From assembly GCA_947379975.1 (NCBI GenBank), contig CANCPF010000018.1, positions 1 through 41,356 of the forward strand: DNA of 41,356 nucleotides, written 5' to 3'. Of the stretch, positions 34,201 through 41,356 are shown piece after piece. The stretch comes from Methylophilaceae bacterium. Lineage in GTDB: Bacteria > Pseudomonadota > Gammaproteobacteria > Burkholderiales > Methylophilaceae. Under the pieces are notes generated by a model, which saw only the letters and a list, made by a program, of their open reading frames with translations, was not told where the DNA came from and did no database searches. Positions within the stretch are counted from its first letter, which is position 1. Every line of letters begins with the position of its first letter. The position numbers and the translations under genes are program-made.

Positions 34201-35103
34201 ATGAAACTAGAAGTTAGCTTAAGTGCACTTATTATCACATTGTTTATTAACAATGTTTATGCAATGAGTCCTGAAAGTGCAGCCTGCAAACAAGCTTATG
34301 ATCAAGGTGATGCAAAAACCGCACTCGCACAAGCCAGTAAAGCGTTAAATATTAATAAAAAAGATAATGATGCCTTGCTTTGCCAAGGGCGCACACATGC
34401 TGCTATGGGCGATTTTTCCAGTGCGTTAGTCTCTTTTAAGTTAGCTGAAACACAAACCAGCAATGATTTTGATAAAGCAGTAGCGAGTTTACTGACTGGC
34501 AATGCCTACAAATCACTCAAACAATATGATTCAGCGATCAGCAGTTATCAACAAACTATTTTGCATGCGAATGCTGCAAACAACCAATTCTTCGAACGGC
34601 TAGCGCATAACGGTATTGGTGATGTATACAGTGAAAAAGGTCAATTGGCAGAGGGTCTAGTTGAATATGAATTAGGTAATAAACTAGCCGCTAACGACAA
34701 CGAGCGTGCTGAAAGTTTTGAGAAATTAGCACTGGCTTATCACAACTTAAATAAAAATGCTTTGGCACTTGAGTATCAAATTAAAGCCTATTTAATGAAT
34801 GAAACTGCTGGTAATTTAGATCAATACGCACATTCGAGTATTGAACTAGGCCGCTATTACGCCATTGAGAAAAAATATGCCAGCGCAGAAAATGTGCTCA
34901 ATAAGATTATTAAATTTGCAAAAGAGCAGGGCGGTGCTTACTTTGAGGCACAAGGTAGTTATATTTTAGCTAAGGTAAAAGTAGCAACCGGAGATGTTGC
35001 GGCAGCTAAAACATTAATTGAACATGCTAGACTAATTGCGAAAAATACTAATGACAAATTGCTGGAAGATGAAATAAATCTAGAAACTAAAGATTTATTC
35101 TAG
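34201..35103 (+). CDS. Secreted tetratricopeptide-repeat protein
   Basis: 300 residues. Signal peptide MKLEVSLSALIITLFINNVYA with a likely cut after YA (residue 21). The mature part is a run of helical repeats of TPR type: AYDQGDAKTALAQASKALNINKKDNDALLCQGRTHAAMGDFSSALVSFKLAE, GNAYKSLKQYDSAISSYQQTI, GDVYSEKGQLAEGLVEYELG and later YAIEKKYASAENVLNKII. TPR domains bind protein partners; none is evident. AGAAAGAGAA precedes the ATG. No membrane anchor besides the signal, so periplasmic by inference. It lies between cysQ and msrP on the same strand; whether it takes part in methionine sulfoxide repair is unknown. Confidence 0.8.
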   Translation: MKLEVSLSALIITLFINNVYAMSPESAACKQAYDQGDAKTALAQASKALNINKKDNDALLCQGRTHAAMGDFSSALVSFKLAETQTSNDFDKAVASLLTGNAYKSLKQYDSAISSYQQTILHANAANNQFFERLAHNGIGDVYSEKGQLAEGLVEYELGNKLAANDNERAESFEKLALAYHNLNKNALALEYQIKAYLMNETAGNLDQYAHSSIELGRYYAIEKKYASAENVLNKIIKFAKEQGGAYFEAQGSYILAKVKVATGDVAAAKTLIEHARLIAKNTNDKLLEDEINLETKDLF

Positions 35104-35197
35104 GGTAGCATTTATGTCAAAAAAAGACTTAATTGTAATATTCAACATCAAGTAGGTTATGGATGCTGCAACTAATTATGAAAATTAAAATCAGACT

Positions 35198-35215
35198 ATC
35201 TGTTAACCAACAGAT
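35198..35215 (+). promoter_or_regulatory. Perfect palindrome in the msrP leader
   Basis: ATCTGTT (35198-35204), AACC, AACAGAT (35209-35215): a perfect 7-base dyad ending 15 bases before the msrP ATG. It could be a repressor or activator site, or a hairpin affecting translation, since no Shine-Dalgarno sequence is visible ahead of msrP. Confidence 0.45.
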
Positions 35216-35230
35216 TTCGACTCTATTGCA

Positions 35231-36226
35231 ATGATTATTAAATCCAAACCAGATATCATCCCATCCGAAATCACGCCTAAAGAAGTGTTTGATAATAGAC
35301 GAGAGTTTATTCAAAAAGCGGGGTTTGGCTTAATTGCTGCTAGTGCAGCACTACTCGCTAGCCCATTACGTGCAGCGACTTTGAATGATAAAAGTATTCT
35401 TCCTAAGCCGTTAGGCGCACATCCAAAAATAGCTGGCTACGCTAAAACAGCTTACGGAGCAGGCGACAAACTCACGACTTATGACGATATAAGTACCTAC
35501 AATAATTATTACGAATTTGGCACAGATAAAAACGAACCCGCCTTAAATTCAAAATTATTCAAACCTCGCCCATGGACGATTAGCATAGAAGGTGAAGTTA
35601 AAAAGAATAAAACCATCAGTATTGAAGATATTTATAAACTAGCGCCGCTAGAAGAACGTATTTATCGCATGCGCTGTGTTGAAGGTTGGTCTATGGTCAT
35701 TCCCTGGATTGGTCTTCCACTAGCACAACTGATTAAATGGGCTGAGCCTAACGCCAACGCTAAGTATGTTGAGTTTATTTCTTTGGCGGACACCCTGCAA
35801 ATGCCAGGCCAAAACCTTCAAGTGTTGGATTGGCCATATACCGAAGGCTTACGCATGGATGAAGCCATGCACCCACTTTCGATAATGGCGGTAGGCCTGT
35901 ATGGCGAACAACTGCCCAATCAAAATGGTGCGCCTATGCGTTTAGTGACGCCATGGAAATATGGCTTCAAGGGAGCAAAAGCCATCGTAAAAATTCGTTT
36001 TACTGAAAAAATGCCGCTCACCAGTTGGATGAAAGCCGGGCCAAGCGAATATGGTTTTTATGCGAATGTAAATCCGCTGGTAGAACATCCGCGCTGGACA
36101 CAATCATCAGAAAGACGCATTGGTGCTGGCTTATTTTCAGGGCGCATTAAAACGCAAATGTTTAATGGCTACGCAGAGCAAATAGGGCAGCTTTATGCTG
36201 GTTTAGATTTACGGAAGAACTTTTAG
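35231..36226 (+). CDS. msrP: Protein-methionine-sulfoxide reductase catalytic subunit MsrP
   Basis: 331 residues. Periplasmic molybdenum-cofactor enzyme that repairs oxidised methionines in envelope proteins, fed by the heme membrane protein MsrQ. N-terminus IKSKPDIIPSEITPKEVFDN then the twin-arginine signal RREFIQKAGFGLIAASAALLA (RR at 23-24), cut near LRA-AT (about 48). The molybdenum-ligating cysteine is C149 in IYRMRCVEGWSMVIPWIGLPL. Other family blocks: YNNYYEFGTDKNEP, RPWTISIEGEV, YTEGLRMDEAMHPLSIMAVG. Length and N-terminus are typical. The msrQ gene starts 10 bases after its stop. Confidence 0.95.
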   Translation: MIIKSKPDIIPSEITPKEVFDNRREFIQKAGFGLIAASAALLASPLRAATLNDKSILPKPLGAHPKIAGYAKTAYGAGDKLTTYDDISTYNNYYEFGTDKNEPALNSKLFKPRPWTISIEGEVKKNKTISIEDIYKLAPLEERIYRMRCVEGWSMVIPWIGLPLAQLIKWAEPNANAKYVEFISLADTLQMPGQNLQVLDWPYTEGLRMDEAMHPLSIMAVGLYGEQLPNQNGAPMRLVTPWKYGFKGAKAIVKIRFTEKMPLTSWMKAGPSEYGFYANVNPLVEHPRWTQSSERRIGAGLFSGRIKTQMFNGYAEQIGQLYAGLDLRKNF

Positions 36227-36236
36227 TCGCACTAAC

Positions 36237-36863
36237 ATGTTGTATTTAATGAACTTAGTCCCCAGTAAAAAACAGCTTTCATGGATTAAGATTTTCGTAT
36301 TTTCTCTTTGCCTAATACCGGTTTCGCGCTTATTTTATTTAGGCTTACAGGACAATTTATCGGCCAATCCTATTGAATTTATAGAACGATCCACCGGTTT
36401 TTGGACATTACTAATCTTATTAGTTACGCTAAGCTTAACGCCAATAAGACTGTTAGCTGGTATTGCGTGGCAAATTCAGTTGCGCAGAATGTTAGGTTTA
36501 ATGATGTTTTTTTATGCGTGCTTACACATTAGCATTTACCTATGGCTTGATTATTCGTTTGTTTGGGCTGATATCTCTAAAGACATTATCAAGCACCCAC
36601 GCATATTAGTCGGCTTTGCTGCCTTTGTTTTAACCATACCGCTAGCCATAACTTCGAATAACACCATGATGAAGTTACTCCGTCAACGTTGGAAGCGATT
36701 ACATCAACTGGTTTATTTTATTGCCATTTTAGGCGTTATTCATTTTTGGTGGTTAGTTAAAAAAGATATTCGTGAGCCTTTGTTATTTGCATTAATTTTA
36801 GTGGCTTTACTTGGCATTAGAATTTACTACAAGATTTTGGCTAAGCAAAGAAGAGTGAAGTAG
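36237..36863 (+). CDS. msrQ: Heme-binding membrane subunit MsrQ
   Basis: 208 residues, six membrane helices, ferric-reductase-like fold. MsrQ passes electrons from the respiratory chain to MsrP. Candidate heme-ligand histidines sit in ACLHISIYLWLDYSF, KRLHQLVYFIAILGVIHFWW. Motif NPIEFIERSTGFWTLLILLVTLSLTPIR is typical of MsrQ. The ATG at 36237 is used, with an in-frame alternative at 36249; no clear ribosome binding site, consistent with coupling to msrP. A strong bidirectional terminator follows. Confidence 0.93.
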   Translation: MLYLMNLVPSKKQLSWIKIFVFSLCLIPVSRLFYLGLQDNLSANPIEFIERSTGFWTLLILLVTLSLTPIRLLAGIAWQIQLRRMLGLMMFFYACLHISIYLWLDYSFVWADISKDIIKHPRILVGFAAFVLTIPLAITSNNTMMKLLRQRWKRLHQLVYFIAILGVIHFWWLVKKDIREPLLFALILVALLGIRIYYKILAKQRRVK

Positions 36864-36956
36864 CTTAATTTCTATCTGCAAAGATTTAATAAATGACTAT
36901 TAACCTAGCCTGATTATTAATTTTACATAATATACATTATACGAAGTATATAAAGG

Positions 36957-36991
36957 ATAAATAAAGCCGAGATTTACTCGGCTTTATTTAT
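36957..36991. terminator. Perfect bidirectional terminator between msrQ and the small secreted-protein gene
   Basis: ATAAATAAAGCCGAG (36957-36971) and CTCGGCTTTATTTAT (36977-36991) form a perfect 15-base stem with loop ATTTA. Both strands end in a T-rich stem base, and the two flanking genes converge here. Confidence 0.88.
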
Positions 36992-37018
36992 TGAACCCGC
37001 TACTAATGTTAAAGAAGC

Positions 37019-37405
37019 CTATCGATTATTAAAAAATGCAATATTCATCGCTCTATCATTAACAAAAGTAATCTCAGTTTCTTTGTAGGTATGTTTAGGA
37101 TCATAGTTAACGATGTTTTTGTAATACCACATTTCAACAGTGACTCTTTTTGAGTTCTTTTCATCAGCGCCAACCTTACCTAAATAACCAGAAGCACCTT
37201 CAGGTTTCACAGACAATTCTTTTTTCACTGGCGCACCTAATTCATCGGTAATTATTTTTTTAGATTTACCACTGAAAGTTGATAAAAACTGATCTTCTGT
37301 ATAAGATTTTTTATTTAAAGTCGCCGCGTTCGCCTCAGTAAAAGCAACGGTTAAAAGCAAGGCCGCTGTTAAAGTTAAGCCAAATTTTTGTATAGATTTC
37401 TTCAT
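37019..37405 (-). CDS. Small secreted protein of unknown function
   Basis: 128 residues from the ATG at 37405, which begins a classic signal peptide, MKKSIQKFGLTLTAALLLTV, ending ANA-AT. In-frame ATGs at 37417, 37441 and 37465 could extend it by 4, 12 or 20 residues; the last of these would bury the signal peptide, so I prefer the short form, though no start has a strong ribosome binding site. The mature protein of about 101 residues starts ATLNKKSYTEDQFLSTFSGKSKKIITDELGAPVKKE, then a likely beta region VEMWYYKNIVNYDPKHTYKETEITFVNDRAMNIAFF. The pattern of an early helix with G-x-P and a W-Y-Y strand is reminiscent of SmpA/OmlA (BamE)-like lipoprotein folds, but there is no lipobox. No family assigned. 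Confidence 0.6.
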   Translation of the reverse strand: MKKSIQKFGLTLTAALLLTVAFTEANAATLNKKSYTEDQFLSTFSGKSKKIITDELGAPVKKELSVKPEGASGYLGKVGADEKNSKRVTVEMWYYKNIVNYDPKHTYKETEITFVNDRAMNIAFFNNR

Positions 37406-37471
37406 AGGATTCTTCATGGTCACATTTATATTAAATTGCATTATATTAGTATCTCCAACTGACATTATCTC

Positions 37472-37502
37472 ATTTTACGCAAAATAAGCCTATGCGTAAA
37501 AT
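37472..37502. repeat. Perfect 10-base inverted repeat upstream of the small secreted-protein gene
   Basis: ATTTTACGCA (37472-37481) and TGCGTAAAAT (37493-37502), loop of 11. It lies in the likely promoter zone of the downstream minus-strand gene, so an operator is possible; no T-run supports termination. Confidence 0.4.
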
Positions 37503-37516
37503 TTCGAATTAACGTG

Positions 37517-37543
37517 CCTGCTGATATTTTTGTATTAAGCAGG
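37517..37543 (-). repeat. Inverted repeat after the PhnP-like gene
   Basis: CCTGCT (37517-37522) and AGCAGG (37538-37543), with ATA/TAT pairing possible inside. It lies about 70 bases past the stop of the PhnP-like gene and may help end its transcript, but no T-run follows. Confidence 0.3.
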
Positions 37544-37610
37544 AAAACACATCAACATTTCATTAATAAGCTTAATCTGTTGATTCAACCAATTGTCAGT
37601 AATTAAAAGC

Positions 37611-38375
37611 TTAATCAACCGTTATTTTCAATCCGTCATAACCAACATAAACACCATCAGGTAACTTCGTACATAACTCCATATATTCAAGTTCATGCGT
37701 CATATGAATTAAATAAGTTGTTTCAGCAGCGATTAGACTCGCATACTGCAAACTTTGTTCCAAATTTATGTGCGTATAGTGCGTCGTATAGCGTAGACAA
37801 TCTAAAAGGAGCAACTTTAGGCCTTTTAATAGCGCAAGCGAACTGTCTGGAATGGCAGAAACGTCAGTTAAATAGGCAATGCCACCTATACGGTAACCAT
37901 AAATTTCACTATTGCCATGCTTTAGCGGAATGGGCGTAATTGTCTGATCAAAAATCTCAAACGGGCCGCTCACTGGGTTAATTTTGAGGACTGGTAAATC
38001 CCAGAAGTTGCTGGCTTCACGCAAGGTGTAGCCAAACTTCTCCTTAATATGCGCCATCGCTTCTGCACTACCAAACAATGGGATTTGGCTACGTTGAAGC
38101 TGACAAAAGCCACGCAAATCATCGATGCCATGTAAATGATCCGCGTGCGTATGCGTATAAAGCACAGCATCTATGCGCGTGAGCCCTTCTCTTAATGATT
38201 GATTACGTAGATCTGGGCCTGTATCAATTAATATAATTTTTCCGTTATCAAGCGTGATTAAGCTAGAACAGCGGGTTCGGTTATTACGCGGGTCGCTAGA
38301 AATGCAGGCCGCACACTTGCAACCTAGCATCGGTGTGCCTGCGCTTGAACCTACGCCTAACATTGTTAGTTGCAT
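37611..38375 (-). CDS. PhnP-like metallo-beta-lactamase-fold hydrolase
   Basis: 254 residues. N-terminus MQLTMLGVGSSAGTPMLGCK then CAACISSDPRNNRTRCS carries the cysteine trio C19, C21, C24 that binds a structural zinc in PhnP-type enzymes. The catalytic metal motif is THTHADHLHGIDDLR (H75, H77, D79, H80), with LKHGNSEIYGYRIGGIAYLTDVS and HMTHE completing the two-metal site. PhnP in E. coli is a cyclic-phosphate phosphodiesterase of phosphonate breakdown; no phn genes are seen here, and such stand-alone homologues act on unknown phosphodiesters or nucleotides. It is 46 bases after tatD on the same strand, so the two are probably one transcript, as is common in betaproteobacteria. Confidence 0.87.
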   Translation of the reverse strand: MQLTMLGVGSSAGTPMLGCKCAACISSDPRNNRTRCSSLITLDNGKIILIDTGPDLRNQSLREGLTRIDAVLYTHTHADHLHGIDDLRGFCQLQRSQIPLFGSAEAMAHIKEKFGYTLREASNFWDLPVLKINPVSGPFEIFDQTITPIPLKHGNSEIYGYRIGGIAYLTDVSAIPDSSLALLKGLKLLLLDCLRYTTHYTHINLEQSLQYASLIAAETTYLIHMTHELEYMELCTKLPDGVYVGYDGLKITVD

Positions 38376-38421
38376 GTAGTGCCTTGTTTTATATTAGCGT
38401 ATGTCAAAAAATAATGAATGC

Positions 38422-39192
38422 TTATGCTCGTGCATGTTTAAATAATCGAAAGAAATTTTCAGTAGTCGCCGCAGAGATTTCTTCAAAAGAAATACCGCGT
38501 AATTGTGCAATTTCCTCAGCAACATGTTTGACATAACTAGGCTGATTAGTTTTACCACGGTATGGAATGGGTGCTAAATACGGTGAATCTGTCTCAACCA
38601 GCATTCTGTTCAACGGCACTTGTCTTGCAACATCTTTAATTGACTGTGCATTTTTAAAGGTAACGATGCCAGAAAATGAAATATAAAACCCAAGTGCAAT
38701 CGCTTGCATGGCTACATCAAGATTTTCGGTAAAACAATGCATAACGCCGCCCACTAGTTGTGCATTTTCCTCACGCATTATACGTAGCGTATCATCTGCG
38801 GCACTGCGGGTATGAATCACTAACGGTTTTCCACAAGCAATAGCGGCACGAATATGCGTACGAAAGCGAGTACGTTGCCATTCTAAATCACCTGTAAGTC
38901 TGAAATAATCTAGGCCAGTTTCACCAATAGCAACCACTTTAGGATGATTAGCCAGGGCCAACAAACCTTCTACCGAAGGTTCTTCTATATTTTCATAATC
39001 TGGATGCACACCGACTGATGCGTAAAAATTATCGTTATTTTCAGCCAGCGCCAAAACTTGCGGAAAGTCTGGTAGCGTCACCGAAATGCAAAGCGCATGC
39101 CCTACTTCGTTGTCTTGCATAGACTGCTTAATAGCCGGTAAATTGGCGAGAAGTTCAGGAAAATTCAGATGGCAGTGAGAATCAACAAGCAT
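38422..39192 (-). CDS. tatD: TatD-family metal-dependent deoxyribonuclease
   Basis: 256 residues, usual TatD/YcfH size. A TIM-barrel hydrolase with two metals; TatD-type enzymes have 3'-5' exonuclease activity and take part in DNA repair. Metal-site motifs in order: DSHCHLNF (4-11), IGETGLDYFRLTGD (about 92-105), VIHTRSADD, GVMHCFTEN and VETDSPYLAPIPYRGKTNQPSY. It lies in the mltG-tmk-holB-tatD arrangement and is probably YcfH-like by this context; the exact paralogue cannot be settled by eye. ATG 39192 starts right at the conserved MLVDSHCHLNF. Confidence 0.92.
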   Translation of the reverse strand: MLVDSHCHLNFPELLANLPAIKQSMQDNEVGHALCISVTLPDFPQVLALAENNDNFYASVGVHPDYENIEEPSVEGLLALANHPKVVAIGETGLDYFRLTGDLEWQRTRFRTHIRAAIACGKPLVIHTRSAADDTLRIMREENAQLVGGVMHCFTENLDVAMQAIALGFYISFSGIVTFKNAQSIKDVARQVPLNRMLVETDSPYLAPIPYRGKTNQPSYVKHVAEEIAQLRGISFEEISAATTENFFRLFKHARA

Positions 39193-39271
39193 AATGGGTC
39201 TTAAATAAGTGATCGAAAACTACAAGGGATGTGCGGTGCTAACAAGCTTTCAATGCGTCGCTAATGCTGGC

Positions 39272-39304
39272 TATAAATGACTTTAACTACTTATAAATGA
39301 CTTT
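39272..39304. repeat. 13-base direct repeat upstream of tatD
   Basis: TATAAATGACTTT occurs at 39272-39284 and again at 39292-39304, exactly 20 bases apart, in the 142-base gap between holB and tatD. Two-turn spacing of identical sequences on one DNA face is typical of a regulator binding pair; function inferred. Confidence 0.35.
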
Positions 39305-39334
39305 CATACGTCAACATAATTAAAATCATCAGAA

Positions 39335-40345
39335 TTATGCGTGAAAAATCTTCGTATAATCAACAAGTAAGCTTTCCATTTGTAAGTCATGGTTTAATGG
39401 GTGCGCGGCAAGTTTACGCAACTCGTCCGCTTTTCTTTGCAAGTCAAACAGACGACTCAAGTTTACTTTATCAGCCAGTACTTGCAAAGTGTTGCTGTGC
39501 TGCATATGGTAGCGCACTTGCCTGCCAAATTTCATTGCGACAATATCATAAATCCATTTTTGTAGCGCAATTACGCCAGTTTCAACCGAATTTGCAATCA
39601 AACAAGACGCCGCGATACTGGGTTCTAGCTTCCGGCCTAAAGCCAACATCCGCCATATTTCAGTGAGCTGGCCAAATTGTAATTGCTCATTAAACACCTT
39701 GATTGGCGAGCCTTCTAAATAAGCTAATTGTTGCGCTGCATTTTTTACGCCCTGCTCGACTAACCAAGCCAGTGATTGGTCTTCATCTGGCATAGGCATG
39801 CTAATTTTTTGGCAACGACTAATAATAGTAGGCAATAAGCGTTGTAATTGGTGCGCGACTAAAACAAAAATAATGCCTTCGGCTGGCTCTTCTAACATTT
39901 TCAAAAGCGCATTTGCTGCAATTGGATTTAGCGCCTCCGCTGGATAAATAAGCACTACGCGCAAACCACCACTTCGGTGGCTAGACATGCTTAAAAATCC
40001 GCTTAATGCACGAATTTGAGCCACCGATATTTGTGTTTTCTTTTTGGTTTTTTTGGTTACTGTAGCTTCATCTTCAGAATCGGTATCTTGTTCTGGACTA
40101 AGTACCCGAAAATCTGGGTGACTATTGTCTTTAAACCAGTTACAGCTTGAGCACTGTCCACAAGCATGGCCTTGCTGATTATTGTTAGCGCATAGCAGTG
40201 ATTGACTGAAATAGCGTGCGAAGTCATATTTCCCTGTCCCCGCACGACCATTTAATAAGAGCGCGTGTGGCATTTTTTGGCTATCTTGGTTTAGATGCTG
40301 CCAAACATTAAGTTGCCACGGGTAAATATTATCTAATATTTTCAT
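39335..40345 (-). CDS. holB: DNA polymerase III subunit delta' HolB
   Basis: 336 residues. Part of the clamp-loader complex that opens the beta sliding clamp. N-terminal P-loop-like LLNGRAGTGKYDFARYFSQSLLC (30-52) and the zinc-binding cysteine cluster CANNNQQGHACGQCSSCNWF, then ISVAQIRALSGFLSMSSHRSGGLRVVLIYPAEALNPIAANALLKMLEEPAEG, the AAA+ core with the sensor region TIISRCQKISM (SRC motif). The insertion DTDSEDEATVTKKTKKKTQ (about 88-106) is acidic then lysine-rich and unusual against the family. It lies 28 bases after tmk on the same strand. Confidence 0.93.
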   Translation of the reverse strand: MKILDNIYPWQLNVWQHLNQDSQKMPHALLLNGRAGTGKYDFARYFSQSLLCANNNQQGHACGQCSSCNWFKDNSHPDFRVLSPEQDTDSEDEATVTKKTKKKTQISVAQIRALSGFLSMSSHRSGGLRVVLIYPAEALNPIAANALLKMLEEPAEGIIFVLVAHQLQRLLPTIISRCQKISMPMPDEDQSLAWLVEQGVKNAAQQLAYLEGSPIKVFNEQLQFGQLTEIWRMLALGRKLEPSIAASCLIANSVETGVIALQKWIYDIVAMKFGRQVRYHMQHSNTLQVLADKVNLSRLFDLQRKADELRKLAAHPLNHDLQMESLLVDYTKIFHA

Positions 40346-40373
40346 TTGTAAAAATTAAAATTTATCATATTAA

Positions 40374-40982
40374 TCATAGCGTTGAAATAATTTCTTCAAC
40401 TGTACTCTTAACTTTATCAAGTGATTTGCTGCCATCTATAATTCTGAACCTGGCTGGGTTTTGCTGGGCACGCTGTAAATAGGCGTGACGAATCCGTGTG
40501 AAAAATGCAGCATCTTCACGCTCAAATTTATCTGGAGATCGCGCGGCCGCAAGGCGTTGTAAACTAATCTCTACTGGTACATCAAACAATAGTGTTAGAT
40601 CTGGCTGCAAATCGCCTTGCACCCACTGTTCTAACAATTCAACTTTAGCTGCAGAGACGCCTTTCGCGCCACTCTGATAAGCAAAAGTAGCATCGGTAAA
40701 TCGATCCGACAACACGTAAGCACCTCTAGCCAAAGCAGGTGCTATCACTGTTGCAATATGTTCTCGCCTGGCGGCAAACATCAGTAGCGTTTCAGTTTCA
40801 GCATGCATATTTTCATGTAGCAAAAGCTCACGCAACCGTTCACCTAATAAAGTTCCTCCGGGCTCACGTGTTGAGACTACTTCATGGCCACGCGCTTGTA
40901 AAGCTGCAATGATGGTTGGGATATGAGTGCTTTTACCTGCGCCATCCATGCCTTCTAAAGTGATAAATTTAGCTGTTGTCAT
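40374..40982 (-). CDS. tmk: Thymidylate kinase
   Basis: 202 residues, usual length. It phosphorylates dTMP to dTDP with ATP. The P-loop is LEGMDGAGKSTHIP (about 9-22); STREPGGTLLGERLRELLL carries the nucleotide-binding arginine; VLSDRFTDATFAYQSGAKG contains the DRY/DRF motif and the dTMP-contacting FAYQ segment; the LID region RSPDKFEREDAAFFTRIR completes the fold. ATG 40982 directly starts the conserved N-terminus. Cluster order mltG-tmk-holB is canonical; 23 bases separate it from mltG. Confidence 0.96.
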   Translation of the reverse strand: MTTAKFITLEGMDGAGKSTHIPTIIAALQARGHEVVSTREPGGTLLGERLRELLLHENMHAETETLLMFAARREHIATVIAPALARGAYVLSDRFTDATFAYQSGAKGVSAAKVELLEQWVQGDLQPDLTLLFDVPVEISLQRLAAARSPDKFEREDAAFFTRIRHAYLQRAQQNPARFRIIDGSKSLDKVKSTVEEIISTL

Positions 40983-41005
40983 TACTCTAATCTCTGGCTT
41001 CTTAT

Positions 41006-41356
41006 TTAATATTGCTTTTTCAATTGGTACTTAACAACGGCACGATTATGCGCTTCTAAGTTATCAGAAAAAGCATGACTACCATCGCCCTTACCTACAA
41101 AGTAAAGTGCTTTAGTGGTATTGGGATGTAGCGCCGCATCAATCGCGGCGGCACCAGGCATCGCAATCGGGCTAGGCGGCAAACCATCTCTAGTGTAAGT
41201 ATTGTACGGTGTATCGTAAAGTAAGTCTTTTTTACGAATATTACCTTTGTATTGTAAGCCCATGCCATAAATCACCGTTGGGTCAGTTTGTAGGCGCATG
41301 CCTAGGCGAAGTCGGTTAATAAACACGCCTGCAATCATCGCCCGTTCACTAGGTTT
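41006..41356 (-). CDS. mltG: Endolytic murein transglycosylase MltG, 3' part
   Basis: Partial gene: the frame stays open to the window edge (KPSERAMIAGVFINRLRLGM), so only the last 116 residues are present. MltG cleaves nascent peptidoglycan glycan strands in the inner membrane and sets their length. Family blocks seen: AGVFINRLRLGMRLQTDPTVIYG, LYDTPYNTYTRDGLPPSPIAMPG, ALHPNTTKALYFVGKGDGSHAFSDNLEAHNRAVVKYQ. The catalytic glutamate (in the usual EKET motif just ahead of SERAMIAGVF) lies outside the window. The gene leads into tmk 23 bases downstream. Confidence 0.95.
   Translation of the reverse strand, partial: KPSERAMIAGVFINRLRLGMRLQTDPTVIYGMGLQYKGNIRKKDLLYDTPYNTYTRDGLPPSPIAMPGAAAIDAALHPNTTKALYFVGKGDGSHAFSDNLEAHNRAVVKYQLKKQY

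Overview
The window is an AT-leaning bacterial chromosome segment carrying ordinary housekeeping genes of a Gram-negative proteobacterium. The order smc-zipA-ligA, the mltG-tmk-holB-tatD cluster, a complete System I cytochrome c maturation operon (ccmABCDEFGHI), malate:quinone oxidoreductase and msrPQ all point to a betaproteobacterium. The low-GC style and protein flavour suggest the Methylophilaceae (Methylotenera-like methylotrophs); that family assignment is inference, since no rRNA or methanol-oxidation gene lies in the window.

Layout. 1-1.8 kb: 3' end of rlmB converging on mqo. 2.0-9.8 kb: an ArsR-type repressor gene divergent from a five-gene row: RND adaptor, RND permease, a small DUF2892 membrane protein, a TolC-type outer membrane channel and a sulfide:quinone oxidoreductase (SQR) keeping all three redox cysteines. 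This is the most distinctive block and looks like one regulated sulfide/efflux unit. 9.9-15 kb: a zinc-ribbon (YbeL-like) protein, the cbpA-cbpM chaperone pair, a large P-type cation ATPase on the opposite strand, and a DUF3820 protein. 15.3-22.3 kb: ccmA-B-C-D-E-F-G-H-I, mostly with overlapping or near-overlapping starts; ccmD is a short 54-residue gene.

22.3-26.0 kb is the accessory-looking stretch: a VF530-type small protein, a winged-helix/ASCH gene pair, tRNA-Ala(GGC) and tRNA-Glu(UUC) from one strong promoter with a GC-rich discriminator, an unrecognised protein ending in a shortened J-like HPD segment behind a structured leader, a 113-bp inverted-repeat structure with a strong terminator, and queF. 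26-33.3 kb: smc, zipA, ligA. 33.3-36.9 kb: cysQ, a secreted TPR protein and the methionine sulfoxide reductase pair msrP-msrQ, closed by a perfect bidirectional terminator. 37-41.4 kb, minus strand: a small secreted protein of unknown function, a PhnP-like metallo-beta-lactamase-fold hydrolase, tatD, holB, tmk and the 3' part of mltG, which runs off the window end.

No CRISPR array, intact insertion sequence, prophage or rRNA gene was seen. All motif positions were read by eye; no similarity search was run.
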